A stretch of DNA of 64,000 bases from Amycolatopsis sp. A133 (GCF_031082405.1 NZ_JAVHJU010000034.1:1-64000), one strand, 5' to 3'. Positions 34,945-44,061 are shown, numbered from the stretch's first letter. Made by a program: numbers and translations. Notes: generated by a model not told the origin, from the sequence alone.

Positions 34945-37121
34945 GAGTTCCACCCGCTTCCGGTCTCCCAACGGTGCACGAGGGTGTGGTCGACTCCGAG
35001 CGCGAACAACTCCAGACGGCCGTCGGCGTTGACCACGGCGACGGGGTCGGCAGCCACTGGCCCACCTCCGAGCGAGGTCCATCCCGACCAGCGCTGAGTG
35101 GCAGGGACCTGCCGGTTGTGCCAGACAGCGTGGTCGGTGCCGAGGACGAACACCTCGAGACCGCCGGACGCGTTGCGGGCGACGGCGGGCACGACGCCGA
35201 CCTCGACTCGGCCGCCCAGCGACTCCCACGCCGACCACCCGCCGCCAGTGATCCGGCGGTGCCAGATTGCACCGTCCGTGCCGCGGGCGAACACCTCGAT
35301 CCGGCCGTCGGCGTTGTTCGCCACCGCGATGTCGCCGGTCACCTGGCCGCCGAACTCCCCGTGCTCCCAGTCTCCGCCAGGGCCGCGTTGCCAGGTGTGG
35401 AAGATCGTGCCGTCCGGGTGGCGGGCGAACACCTCCAGCCGCCCGTCGGGGTGCCGCCCGGCGCCCGGTCGCCCGGTCACCGGCCCGCCCAGGTCCGCCC
35501 ACCCGTTCCAGCCGAACGGGTACTGCCACTTGTGCCGCAGCCGGCCCTCCGGGGCGACCGCGAAGACCTCGAGCCGGCCGTCCTGGTTGGCGATGGCTGC
35601 GGGATCGGCGGCGAAGGAATCTCCGAGCCCGCTCCAGCTCGACCAGTCGGTCGTGCCGGCCTGGTTCTGCCAGGCATGCCAGATCTGGCCGTCGGCCCCT
35701 CGCGCGAACAGCTCCAGTCGGCCGTCACTGGTGCGAGCGACAGCGGCCCGGCCCGTCAGCGGCGGGCAGCCGGGGGCCGCGAGCGTCCAGCCATCCCAGC
35801 GGGAACCCGGTGCGTTCTGCTCTATCCGGTAGAGGCGGTTGTCCAGCCCGACGCCGACCACGATGAGCCGCCCGTCGGCGTTCGTGCCCGCGACGGGCGG
35901 AGCGACGAGCTGCCCGCCGAGCGTCGCCCACGAGGTCGGCTCCGCACCGACCACGACGTCGAACGCGACGGTGGCGAGTGGGGCCGGCGCGGGAAGCGCC
36001 CGCCACGCCTGGGTGCCGTTGTGCTCGACGGACGCGCCGACGGAGAACCGCCGCAAACCGAGATCTCCGCTCAGCGCGACCGTTTTGTCGTAGGCGCGCG
36101 CCGCCCCTTCCGGCAGCGGCTCCGCGGCGGGCCGGTCCGCTCCGGCGTCGACGTTCCGCCCGTTCGCGACGACCCTGCCGACCCCGTAGAGCCGCAGCGC
36201 CGGACTCGGCCCGAAGCCGACGTTCCGCACCTGGTAGCGAAGGCGGACCGAACGGCTGACCGGGACGGTACCGGCGGGAGACACGTTCAGTCCCGATTCG
36301 ACGACTAAGGCGGCGGGTGGCGTCCTCGGCGTGTACGACTCGCAGAAGAAACCCCGGATCGAGCCCTGCACGCCCGGCACGCCGTCTGGATAGCCGGTGT
36401 GGAGAGCCTTCAACTCCGCGCCGGTGAAGTCGATCTGCAACGCCGTCTCCCGGTCGGGGCAGTTGCTGTCGTACATGTACAGCGTCGGCCTGCCGTTCCC
36501 AGGATCGTCGTATCCGGTGGCGAGCACCTGGTGGTTGTGCATCGGGTCACGGGTCTCGCCGACCAGCCCGATCGGCCACGGCGTTCCGTCGTCCAGGTGC
36601 CTCTTGATCTTCGGCCACTCCTCGTCCCTGGTGCGGCGCAACAGCTCCCTCGTGCCACCCGAGAAAGGGAAGACTTCGAACTGAGTCGCCATCCACAGCA
36701 GGCACGTGATGCCGTCCGTGTGCAGCGTGTCGATGAGGCGGGACCAGATGTAGCGGCGAAGCGTTGCGCCCGAAGATGTCCCGAACGACGGGTAGTCGTC
36801 CCGTCCGGTGCCGCGCGGGGGGACCCAGGCGAGCCGATAGTAGTCGAGCGCCGCGCAGGCCATCCCGCCGCACAAGCCGAAGATCGGCTCTTTCACCTGG
36901 GTCACCAGCTGCTGGAGGATGTCCTTCAACAGGAAGTTGCTCACCGGCGGCCCCGGCGGGATCAGGGCCGCGAAGGGCAGCAGCGGCGGGCTGAACGACG
37001 CGGCGAGCACGACGTTGCCGATCTCGTCGGAGAGCTGGTGCAGGTCGTCGGGGGACAGATCCGGCCAGCCGTTGCCGAACGCGAATCCGTCGATGTTGTG
37101 GTTGAAGCCCGTTTTCGGCAT
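34941..37121 (-). CDS. Papain-like-fold domain fused to a seven-bladed PLL-type lectin propeller
   Basis: 726 residues. Residues 60-250 look like a C39/papain-like cysteine peptidase: C84 in IFGLCGGMACAALDYY, H197 in MHNHQVLATGYDD and D218/N220 in YMYDSNCP are placed as a Cys-His-Asp/Asn triad. Residues 270-385 form a beta sandwich (CARDB-like, SVRLRYQVRNVGFGPSPAL). Residues 390-726 contain seven repeats of about 47 residues with DGRLEVFARGxDGxIWH and WSxWxSLGG, as in fucose-binding PLL/PHL beta-propeller lectins. No signal peptide is visible, so it is either cytosolic or exported by another route. ATG at 37121 with GAAGGAA upstream. Co-translated with the anchored protein at 34162. Activity as protease, transglutaminase or toxin is inference. 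Confidence 0.82.
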   Translation of the reverse strand: MPKTGFNHNIDGFAFGNGWPDLSPDDLHQLSDEIGNVVLAASFSPPLLPFAALIPPGPPVSNFLLKDILQQLVTQVKEPIFGLCGGMACAALDYYRLAWVPPRGTGRDDYPSFGTSSGATLRRYIWSRLIDTLHTDGITCLLWMATQFEVFPFSGGTRELLRRTRDEEWPKIKRHLDDGTPWPIGLVGETRDPMHNHQVLATGYDDPGNGRPTLYMYDSNCPDRETALQIDFTGAELKALHTGYPDGVPGVQGSIRGFFCESYTPRTPPAALVVESGLNVSPAGTVPVSRSVRLRYQVRNVGFGPSPALRLYGVGRVVANGRNVDAGADRPAAEPLPEGAARAYDKTVALSGDLGLRRFSVGASVEHNGTQAWRALPAPAPLATVAFDVVVGAEPTSWATLGGQLVAPPVAGTNADGRLIVVGVGLDNRLYRIEQNAPGSRWDGWTLAAPGCPPLTGRAAVARTSDGRLELFARGADGQIWHAWQNQAGTTDWSSWSGLGDSFAADPAAIANQDGRLEVFAVAPEGRLRHKWQYPFGWNGWADLGGPVTGRPGAGRHPDGRLEVFARHPDGTIFHTWQRGPGGDWEHGEFGGQVTGDIAVANNADGRIEVFARGTDGAIWHRRITGGGWSAWESLGGRVEVGVVPAVARNASGGLEVFVLGTDHAVWHNRQVPATQRWSGWTSLGGGPVAADPVAVVNADGRLELFALGVDHTLVHRWETGSGWNS

Positions 37122-37211
37122 GGCAGTGGTTCCTTCCAGTCGTCCTGCACGGTCGAAAAGGAAGGCGTGAAAAAGCCGGTCACATCGTGACAGGCGGCGG
37201 CACAGCAGCGG

Positions 37212-40200
37212 TCACGACCGCCGTGACGTCTCTTTTCGCGTCGGCGAATAGACGCAGTAGATGCCGGTGCGGACGCTACGGCCGAGGTGGTCGCCGAATT
37301 CCTGGTGGTGCACGGCGACCCGGGCGATCGCCGCCTTGATCGCCTTGGTCACGGCGGTCCGCGCCCGCTCTGCATCTGAGCCGGTTCGGCGGTCCCGCCC
37401 GCCGAGCCCGTACGCGGCGGTCAGCTGGTCGGTCAGCGCGTCGATCTCCTTGTGGGCCGCCTCGGCCCTGGTCCGGTCGCCGAACGACTCGGCTTCGGAC
37501 AACTCGCCGGAAAGCTCCGCCAGCCGTGCCCGATAAGCCGCCTTGGCGCGGTCGTCGAGCACCGGCCCGAGATCCGCGCCCGAAACGGCGGACCGGCCGC
37601 CCGGCCCGGCGGCGAGGTCGAGGACGTGGATCTCCTCACCTGGGCGCGCGAGCAGGCGGGCGAGGTGGCGCAGTCCGACGCTGTCCTTGAGCTGCACGGT
37701 CTTGCGGCCGTCGGCGACGGTCCAATACTCGCCCTCGCGACACAGCGTCACGGTGGGCCGCGCGACGCCGGCCGGGCAGTGGGCCAGGCGGCAGATGGAG
37801 CGGATGCCCAGGGCACCGAGGACCTCCTCGGCCGGCCCGCGCACCTCGCTGGCTTCCGTCAGGCGGCCGACCGCGGTGAGGCAGTCGGCGAGCTTGGTCC
37901 GCGCGTTCGCCCCGAAAACCGGTGCACCCATCCGCTCGCACATCGCGACCGCGGCACGCAGGTGCGCCTCGGCCGCGTCGGGTCGGCCCATCGTCATGGC
38001 CAAAATGCCGAGGTGGTAGCTCACCGGGGCACTGCACCCGGAACCGCCGTGGTTCAGCCGCACCAGATAGGCCTCGTACGGGAGCAGGAGGTCGTACAGC
38101 AGTTCCGCACGCGGCTGGTCGCCGAGGACATGGCAGGTCGCGGCGAGCGCGCCCAAGGTGACCAGCCAGGTCATGTCTCTCGGCAGCGAGCCGAAATCGT
38201 CGGCGGCGAGCCGTTCGAACTCCAGCCGGGCCTCCGCGGTCCGGCCGCAGTCGGCGAGCAGCACAGCGATCCCGGCATTGGCCGCGGCAATCGTCGGCAG
38301 CAGCTCCGCCTGCCCGCGCAACCACGTCAAGGCCTCCTCGGCATGCCCACCCCACAGCTTCACCAGCGTGAACACCGAGACACACCAGATCTCCACGCTC
38401 GGGTGCCCTACCCGGCGGCCCGCGGCGTGCGCTGCCGCGACGTGCCGCTCCGCTTCGCCGAACCGGCCCGCCACCAGATGCAAGGTGGCGTGCAGGAGGT
38501 GGAGGTGCCAGTCGATCTGCGTCAGCCGGCTGTCCTTGACGAGCTTTTCGTAGACAGCGACCTCCGCCCGGTAGCCGGCCAGGTCGCCGAACTCGAGAAG
38601 GTTGGCCAGGCGCAGACCGTGCCCGTGGACGAGGAGTGCCCGGTCGGCGCTCTGGTGAGCCAGCTGGACGATCTCGTCGGCGATGCGCAGCCGTTCCGGC
38701 GCGTTGGCGAATCCCCACACGGCGATGTGCCGGTCGATCAGGACCGCCGCCAGGGTCGCTGCGTCTCCGGTCCGGCGGGCAAGCTCGACCGCGTCGGCGC
38801 TGAGCCGTTCTCGACGGGGGAGGTCCGGCGTGAAGACCAGAGCTCGGGCCATGCGGGCGGACAGCAGAGCCCGCAGGGCTTTTTCGGTGTCCGGTACCAG
38901 GCGCAGCGCCGACTCGAGGAGCTGGATCTCGAGTTCGTCGGGGAAGCCGAACGTGTAGTCGACCCCGACGGCCAGTGCCGCGGCGGTGAGCTGCGCGGCG
39001 GCGCCAGCCCGTTCCGCCAAGGCGGCTGCCTCCCGGTACGTGGCCCGCGCCGCGGTGGGATCGCCGGCGTTCATCTGTGTCTTGCCGAGCAGCAGCATCA
39101 GGTCGCATCGGTGTTCGAAGTCCGTCGGATCGGTGGTCCCGATGATCCGCGCGGCGCGGTCGAAGTGCCGCACAGCCTGCTCGTAGGCCAGGGAGCGCAG
39201 GGCGTCGTACCCGGCCCGCGTCGCGTAGTCCGCGGCCCGTGCCGGGTCGGTGCCGGCCTGCCAGAGGTGGTGGGCGAGCTCGCCGAGCCTCGGTTCCGGA
39301 TCGCCACGGAATCGGTCCTCGATGACGTCGGCGGCCTGGACGTGCAGCCGCGCCCGGCGGTCCGCCGGCAGCTGGGCGTACAGGGCCTCACGCACCAGGG
39401 CGTGGGCGAACACGACCCGCTCACCGTCGTCCGGCGATCGCTCGAACAAGCGGGCAGCGACTGCCTCCGACACCAGGTGCGCCACCGCGTCGGCCGGTAG
39501 CTTCACTAGGGCCGCCAACACGGAGAGCGAACACTCCTGGCCGAGCACTGCCGCCGCTTCCAGCACGCGGGCGCAGTCCGGGGACACTCCACGCCGCCGG
39601 CGTCGGATCACGGCGAGGACGCTGTCCGGCAGGGACGACGGCGACTCCCACGCTCCACGGAGGTAGACCAGTTCGCGAACGAAGAACGGGTTGCCGTTCG
39701 TCGCCCGATGCAGATTGGCCTCGACGTCCGCGGTCAGCGGCTCGTCGGTAAGGGACTGGGCCAGCTCAGCGACTTCCGATCGCCCCAGACCGCCGAGTCT
39801 CAGGTGCGTGCACTCGGAGTTGAGTTCTTCCAGCAACGTAGTCAAAGGGTCGCCGGACCGAAGCTCGACGTCGCGGTAGGTGGCGACGACCGCGACCGGG
39901 CAATCACCCAGGTCACGGGTCACGAAACGCAGCAAAAGCAACGAGGGCATGTCCGCCCACTGCAGGTCGTCGAGCAGGATTAACTTAGGCTGCCGGCGGC
40001 TCGCGTCACGCAGCAACCCACCGATGGCGTCGAACAGCCGGAAGCGTTCGTGACCGGACAACCCGGAGGCGTCGCCCGGCACGCCGCTGATATCCGGCAC
40101 CAGCTCCTCAAGAACGTTTGCGCCGGGACTGTCGGGCACTGCCGCGGTGAACAGCGGACGGAGCGCCTGGATCCACGGCCAGTACGGTGGTGCGCCGTCG

Positions 40201-40472
40201 GCATCCCACGAGTGTCCGCAGACGACCTCGGCACCCCGAGTCCGGCCGTAGTCGGCTACCTCGCCCAGCAGGCGCGTCTTGCCGATCCCCGGCTCGCCGG
40301 CCACCAGAGCCAGAACCCCGCCGCCGGCCAAGGCGTCGGACACGAACGACCGCAGTAGCCGCAGCTCAGGTCGTCGTCCCACAAATGTCCGCGTCGGCGC
40401 CGCTCCATCCCCAGCGCCCGCCCGAGCCTCGCGAGGCGTCTCAATCGAAAGCTTCGAAGTGAGGTAGGTCAC
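37212..40472 (-). CDS. Large AAA ATPase with TPR-like C-terminal half (signal-transduction type)
   Basis: 1086 residues. The N-terminal ATPase (about 28-330) has P-loop GEPGIGKTRLL (59-69), Walker B LILLDDLQWAD (164-174) and TYRDVEL, as in the ATPase module of MalT/LAL-type regulators. The long helical repeat region (380-900) resembles the LAL TPR array (LGELAHHLWQAGTDPARAADY, AWGFAN-like stretch). There is no C-terminal LuxR HTH; instead a unique end with EYWTVADGRKTVQLKDSVGL and a conserved SDAERARTAVTKAIKAAIA. It therefore acts probably as an ATP-driven sensor without own DNA binding. GTG at 40472, weak ribosome site. A badly decayed copy lies 3 kb downstream, and the protease-lectin pair sits between them in the same direction, 90 bases after this gene. 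Confidence 0.85.
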   Translation of the reverse strand: MTYLTSKLSIETPREARAGAGDGAAPTRTFVGRRPELRLLRSFVSDALAGGGVLALVAGEPGIGKTRLLGEVADYGRTRGAEVVCGHSWDADGAPPYWPWIQALRPLFTAAVPDSPGANVLEELVPDISGVPGDASGLSGHERFRLFDAIGGLLRDASRRQPKLILLDDLQWADMPSLLLLRFVTRDLGDCPVAVVATYRDVELRSGDPLTTLLEELNSECTHLRLGGLGRSEVAELAQSLTDEPLTADVEANLHRATNGNPFFVRELVYLRGAWESPSSLPDSVLAVIRRRRRGVSPDCARVLEAAAVLGQECSLSVLAALVKLPADAVAHLVSEAVAARLFERSPDDGERVVFAHALVREALYAQLPADRRARLHVQAADVIEDRFRGDPEPRLGELAHHLWQAGTDPARAADYATRAGYDALRSLAYEQAVRHFDRAARIIGTTDPTDFEHRCDLMLLLGKTQMNAGDPTAARATYREAAALAERAGAAAQLTAAALAVGVDYTFGFPDELEIQLLESALRLVPDTEKALRALLSARMARALVFTPDLPRRERLSADAVELARRTGDAATLAAVLIDRHIAVWGFANAPERLRIADEIVQLAHQSADRALLVHGHGLRLANLLEFGDLAGYRAEVAVYEKLVKDSRLTQIDWHLHLLHATLHLVAGRFGEAERHVAAAHAAGRRVGHPSVEIWCVSVFTLVKLWGGHAEEALTWLRGQAELLPTIAAANAGIAVLLADCGRTAEARLEFERLAADDFGSLPRDMTWLVTLGALAATCHVLGDQPRAELLYDLLLPYEAYLVRLNHGGSGCSAPVSYHLGILAMTMGRPDAAEAHLRAAVAMCERMGAPVFGANARTKLADCLTAVGRLTEASEVRGPAEEVLGALGIRSICRLAHCPAGVARPTVTLCREGEYWTVADGRKTVQLKDSVGLRHLARLLARPGEEIHVLDLAAGPGGRSAVSGADLGPVLDDRAKAAYRARLAELSGELSEAESFGDRTRAEAAHKEIDALTDQLTAAYGLGGRDRRTGSDAERARTAVTKAIKAAIARVAVHHQEFGDHLGRSVRTGIYCVYSPTRKETSRRS

Positions 40473-40772
40473 ACAATCAGGCTATCTCGACTGCAGGGAT
40501 CGGCGCATGACGCGTAGTAGTCGTGGTGCTCGCTGGGACGCAGCTCAAGTCTTGCAGTCGACGCGGAGACGCGAGCCGGCCGGCGCACGCGCTCGGTGTT
40601 GCTCTCTCGAAGATCGACCCATTCGAATGCGAGCAGGACGAAACGCCAGTGGTCGGACACCTTGGAGTTCCAAGTAGACATCGCGGTCTACGTACGCTCA
40701 TCGGCATGACCGGACGTTCGCACGATCAGCGGCGCGAGCGGACATCACGAGGTGATGGCGGCCAAGTACCGC
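40473..40772. other. Intergenic stretch upstream of the AAA ATPase
   Basis: About 300 bases. It should contain the promoter of the ATPase gene. One copy of a 24-base direct repeat lies at 40694-40717. No convincing gene is seen; short frames lack ribosome sites. Confidence 0.5.
40694..40717. repeat. Direct repeat copy A
   Basis: 24 bases matching 41047-41070 at 22 positions; begins CGCTCAT and ends CGTT, core GGCATGACCGG. The two copies flank the small hypothetical gene at 40773. A 14-base partial copy occurs at 30657-30670. Confidence 0.6.
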
Positions 40773-41045
40773 TTACGAGACGGAAAAGGACGGGCTCCAG
40801 CCGCCGCGGATACCGCGGTCGTCGAAGTCGAGACGCAGCGTGGCGCTGACGGCGCGTTTTTTGAAGAAATCCAAGGACACCAAGAGCCAGGGAGTGCCGT
40901 CGTCATCGGCGTGCAGCCAGTAGTCCAGTCCCGGAGCCAGCGAATTCAACGACGTTGCGAAGGCAAGTTCCGCGTCGGTTGGCCCGCCCTCGCGCTGTCC
41001 GCCCCAATCGTCACCCCCGAAGCCGAACGTCCTCAGGGCTGACAT
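40773..41045 (-). CDS. Hypothetical protein
   Basis: 90 residues from the ATG at 41045 (frame open to 41111). The second half (LDYWLHADDDGTPWLLVSLDFF then KKRAVSATLRLDFDDRGIRGG) has protein-like alternation of hydrophobic and charged residues and codon bias on this strand, while the overlapping plus-strand frame does not. No family recognised and no clear ribosome site. It may be the remainder of a larger gene, because flanking DNA on both sides looks non-coding and carries direct repeats. Confidence 0.45.
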   Translation of the reverse strand: MSALRTFGFGGDDWGGQREGGPTDAELAFATSLNSLAPGLDYWLHADDDGTPWLLVSLDFFKKRAVSATLRLDFDDRGIRGGWSPSFSVS

Positions 41046-41346
41046 CCGCTCATGGGCATGACCGGCCGTTGAAGAGCGGACAGTCCCGTCCGCAGGAACT
41101 TCCTTGATCATCGACTTCGAGAAGGGATCACTTGCATGGCGCGGCGTACTGCAGGTCGGGCATGAACTGGCCCACTCCTCGCGGGTGACCCTGATCGCTC
41201 GTACACCCTGCCTGACCTAGGCCCTAATCACGCCTGCAGCAGAGCCTCCGAAGACCTCGGCCGACAGCTGACTGATCACAGCGGCTCGGCTGTCGTGGCG
41301 GAGGAGCCCTGCCGGGTGCGTCCTTCTCGGTGCTCGACGTTCCTCT
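41046..41346. other. Intergenic stretch without a supported gene
   Basis: About 300 bases of lower coding character. Only the second 24-base direct repeat (41047-41070) stands out. No promoter or hairpin I can support. Confidence 0.45.
41047..41070. repeat. Direct repeat copy B
   Basis: Partner of 40694-40717 with two mismatches over 24 bases, 353 bases away in the same orientation, immediately before the start of the small hypothetical gene on the minus strand. Confidence 0.6.
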
Positions 41347-41928
41347 TCACCGGCGAATCCGGCGATCCACGGCGAGCCAGTTCGTTTCCCACGTCGTCCC
41401 GCCGTCAGCCGAGAACGCCTGCTCGAACCTCGCCTCGTCCGGGGCCGGCCGGGAGATGAGGAACCGCACCTTGATCGGGTGGCCGCCGAGCTGGTCGTCG
41501 CCGTAGAACTCGCCCGCGCCGTCGCGGAACCCGCCGTACACCGCCGGGGTGGGCAAGCCGTCGCGGATGTTGACGAACGTCAGGCTCCACCGCTGGGCCT
41601 GCGGCTCGTACAGCCGCATGTTGAGGGCGTCGATGCGCCCGTTCGGCCCCGAGACCTCGAACTCGACGACGTTCGCCCGCCCGTCCAGGAGTGGCCGCAC
41701 GGTGCTGGTACCCGCGAACTGCAGCCAGGTGTCCGCGGATTCCGACAGCGGCTCGGCGAGCACCCGCACGGTGCTGCGCCACGTGCCGATTTCCCACGCG
41801 AAGTCTTGTTGGCCGGCGAAGCTCGTCGGCGACGCGGGCGAGGTCGATGCGTCGCCCGACGCGGCCGTCGCGATCAGCAGGAGGGCGGAAAGGCCGGTGA
41901 TGAGGGTTCTTCTGTATGGCACGGTCAT
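41347..41928 (-). CDS. Secreted DUF1579-like protein
   Basis: 193 residues. Signal peptide about 1-27 (LITGLSALLLIATAASGDAS). The mature part starts with FAGQQDFAWEIGTWRSTVRVL and continues NVVEFEVSGPNGRIDALNMR, EPQAQRWSLTFVNIRDG and FYGDDQLGGHPIKVRFLI, the pattern of DUF1579-type proteins, small beta-barrels thought to bind lipophilic ligands. Function unknown. ATG at 41928. It is divergent from the HxlR regulator gene, with only 28 bases between the starts, so the regulator probably controls it. Confidence 0.78.
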   Translation of the reverse strand: MTVPYRRTLITGLSALLLIATAASGDASTSPASPTSFAGQQDFAWEIGTWRSTVRVLAEPLSESADTWLQFAGTSTVRPLLDGRANVVEFEVSGPNGRIDALNMRLYEPQAQRWSLTFVNIRDGLPTPAVYGGFRDGAGEFYGDDQLGGHPIKVRFLISRPAPDEARFEQAFSADGGTTWETNWLAVDRRIRR

Positions 41929-41956
41929 GGTTGCGACTATCGAGTGGAGCACCGCC

Positions 41957-42358
41957 GTGGACAAGAAGGCACCTGCAGGTAACCCCGCGCGGCCCAACCC
42001 GCTGCCCGGCTGTCCGATGGCGGCGGCGTTCGCCGCGATCGGCGGGAAATGGAAGCTGACCTTGCTCTACTGGCTCGCCCACGGCGAGTGCCACTTCGCC
42101 GGCCTCCGCCGCCGAGGCGCGCCGATCACGTCCAAGGTCCTGGCCGAACAGCTGCGCGAGCTCGAAGCCGACGGACTCGTCGAACGCGTGGTGACCGGAC
42201 CGGTCCCGGCGCGCGTCCTCTACCGGCTCACTCCTTACGGGACAACCCTTCTGCCCGTCGTCGAAGAAGTCCGCGTCTGGGGCGAAGCCCACCTTCGGCG
42301 CACCCGCAGTGGGGCGGCTGCGGGCTCGGCGATGAGCTGCACCAACGCCGTCGTGTAG
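41957..42358 (+). CDS. HxlR-family transcriptional regulator
   Basis: 133 residues. The winged HTH has the HxlR hallmarks: CPMAAAFAAIGGKWKLTLLYWL, a leading cysteine that may sense oxidants or electrophiles, then FAGLRRRGAPITSKVLAEQL and RELEADGLVERVV with wing RVLYRLTPYG. GTG at 41957 is chosen with TGGAG eight bases upstream; an ATG at 41927 would overlap the divergent gene. Likely controls the adjacent secreted protein gene and possibly the SDR gene that follows in the opposite direction. Confidence 0.9.
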   Translation: MDKKAPAGNPARPNPLPGCPMAAAFAAIGGKWKLTLLYWLAHGECHFAGLRRRGAPITSKVLAEQLRELEADGLVERVVTGPVPARVLYRLTPYGTTLLPVVEEVRVWGEAHLRRTRSGAAAGSAMSCTNAVV

Positions 42359-42396
42359 GCCGAGCCGGTCGTCACCAACGTCATCACCCGCAACAG

Positions 42397-43134
42397 CTAG
42401 CCGAGGGCGGGCTGGCCGCCCATGGCGCCGAGGATGGCGCCGTTGACGTAGCTGGCGCTCGGCGACGCCATGAAGGCGACGGCGGCGGCGATCTCTTCGG
42501 GGTCGGCGAGTCGCTTGAGGGCGACGGCCTGTCCGGCGGATTCGAAGGCGTCGCCGTAGACGGCGGTGCCTTCGGTGCGGGTGGGGCCTGCGGCGACGGC
42601 GTTCACCCGGACGCCGTCCGGGCCGTATTCGGCGGCCCAGACCCGGGTGAGGGATTCGAGGGCTGCCTTGGTGGCGCCGTAGATGCCGCTGCCGAGGCCC
42701 GGGGTGGCGGCGGCGCCGCTGCTGATGTTCACGATGGCGCCGTGGCCGCGTTCGACCATGCCCGGGGCGAGGGCCTGGACGAGGAGGTAGGGGGCGCGCA
42801 GGTTGACGGCGATGTGGGTGTCGAAGGTGGCCGGGTCGGTGTTGCTGGTGCGGGCGAAGTGGAAGATGCCCGCGTTGTTGACGAGGATGTCGACGTCGCC
42901 TGCGCGTTCGGCGAGTGTGGTGACCTCCGCAGGGTCGGTCAGGTCGGCGGGTTCGAAGCGGGCCGTGGCGCCCAGGGCCTCGATTCGCCGGAGGGTGTCG
43001 GCGGCGCGTTCCTTGTCACGACCGTGGACGATGATGCCGGCGCCGCGTGCGGCCAAGGCCAGGGCGGTGGCGCGGCCGATGCCTGCGGTTGCGCCGGTGA
43101 CCAAGGCGGTCTGCTGGGCGAGGTCGTTGCTCAT
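42397..43134 (-). CDS. Classical short-chain dehydrogenase/reductase
   Basis: 245 residues. Cofactor motif TGATAGIGRATAL (TGxxxGIG) near 14-20, D in ARFEPADLTD, NNAG in VDILVNNAGIFHF, and catalytic S/Y/K in VNISSGAAATPGLGSGIYGATKAAL. R-rich HGRDKERAA after the second strand favours NADPH. The C-terminal region is that of FabG-like oxidoreductases. ATG at 43134 preceded by AGAAAGAAG. Divergent from the XRE-cupin regulator across 220 bases, which may control it. Substrate unknown. Confidence 0.93.
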   Translation of the reverse strand: MSNDLAQQTALVTGATAGIGRATALALAARGAGIIVHGRDKERAADTLRRIEALGATARFEPADLTDPAEVTTLAERAGDVDILVNNAGIFHFARTSNTDPATFDTHIAVNLRAPYLLVQALAPGMVERGHGAIVNISSGAAATPGLGSGIYGATKAALESLTRVWAAEYGPDGVRVNAVAAGPTRTEGTAVYGDAFESAGQAVALKRLADPEEIAAAVAFMASPSASYVNGAILGAMGGQPALG

Positions 43135-43353
43135 GGTTGTGCTTCTTTCTCTGTGGTGGTCACCGGTGTGCGGCCGGGCGTGGTGATGGTTGGCGCGCGG
43201 ATCTTGTGGCGGCGCCGGGCCTAACGGCGGGAGCTGCCTCTGGTCATTGCTCATCTCCTGGCTGTGTCATCCCTCGATCGGGCGACCTGATGACACAGTC
43301 GGCCAGCCCCGGCCGACATGCAAAGATCCTTGCTGCGGTGGCAAGGTTCAGGC

Positions 43354-43962
43354 ATGGATCACGAGACCGAGTCGACGATGGCTGCCGTCGGCCCCCGTCT
43401 GAAGGGGCTGCGTTCGCAGCGCAATCTGTCGCTCACCTCGCTGGCGCAGGCCACCGGGATCTCCCTGAGCACGCTCTCCCGCCTTGAGACCGGTCAGCGC
43501 CGCCCGACCCTGGAACTCCTGCTTCCCCTGGCGCGCGAGCTGCGCGTGGACATCAGCGAGCTCATCGGGGCACCACAGACCGGCGACCCCCACCTGCACC
43601 TCAAACCCGTCACCCGGCACGGCATGACCATGCTGCCGCTGACCCGGCGGGCAGGAAGCCTGCAAGCCTACAAACTGATCATCTCGCCCAGGATGCGCTC
43701 ACCTGAGCCCGAGCAGGCCAGCCACGAGGGCTACGAGTGGCTCTACGTCCTCGACGGGCGCCTGCGCCTGATCCTGGGCGACAACGACCTGGTCATGGGG
43801 CCCGGTGAAGCTGCCGAATTCGACACGCGCACCCCGCACTGGTTCGGCAACGCCGACGAGCACCCCGTCGAAATCCTCAGCCTCCTGGGACGCCAGGGCG
43901 AGCGCGCGCACCTCCGGGCCCGGACAGTACCGTCCAAGCGCACCAACACAGGTACCGAGTGA
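43354..43962 (+). CDS. XRE-family regulator with cupin domain
   Basis: 202 residues. N-terminal HTH (LKGLRSQRNLSLTSLAQATG then ISLSTLSRLETGQRRPTLE, about 12-65) and C-terminal cupin (120-190: EGYEWLYVLDGRLRLILGDN, then VMGPGEAAEFDTRTPHWFGN). This combination is typical of regulators that bind a small ligand in the cupin. ATG at 43354 is used; a start at 43318 is less likely. Divergent from the SDR gene, a likely target. Confidence 0.92.
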   Translation: MDHETESTMAAVGPRLKGLRSQRNLSLTSLAQATGISLSTLSRLETGQRRPTLELLLPLARELRVDISELIGAPQTGDPHLHLKPVTRHGMTMLPLTRRAGSLQAYKLIISPRMRSPEPEQASHEGYEWLYVLDGRLRLILGDNDLVMGPGEAAEFDTRTPHWFGNADEHPVEILSLLGRQGERAHLRARTVPSKRTNTGTE

Positions 43963-44013
43963 CGCCGGTCGTGAGATCGGGTTCGTTGCTGAATCGAATG
44001 CCCATGACCACAG

Positions 44014-44055
44014 CAAAAAGCGGGCCTCCGCAGCTGTGAGCTGCGGAAACCCGCT
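44014..44055 (-). terminator. Rho-independent terminator of tRNA-Pro
   Basis: On the minus strand a long stem AGCGGG...CCCGCT closed by TCCGCAGCT/AGCTGCGGA with a three-base loop is followed by TTTTT (44015-44019). It lies just after the 3' end of the tRNA gene and is the only U-tailed terminator seen in the window. Confidence 0.88.
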
Positions 44056-44061
44056 GTCCGG

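Noticed and set aside
37212-40472. LuxR-type LAL regulator assignment for the large ATPase
   Set aside because: The ATPase and repeat regions resemble LAL proteins, but the C-terminus has no LuxR helix-turn-helix, so it is listed as a sensor-type ATPase instead.
40523-40849. Plus-strand open frame upstream of the AAA ATPase
   Set aside because: No ribosome site or protein-like pattern; it overlaps a direct repeat and non-coding sequence.
27257-41111. Integrated mobile element spanning the accessory island
   Set aside because: Codon use is less biased and there are decayed genes and repeats, but no integrase, transposase, att-type duplication at a tRNA or conjugation gene is seen; the tRNA-Pro lies 3 kb away without a repeat of its end.
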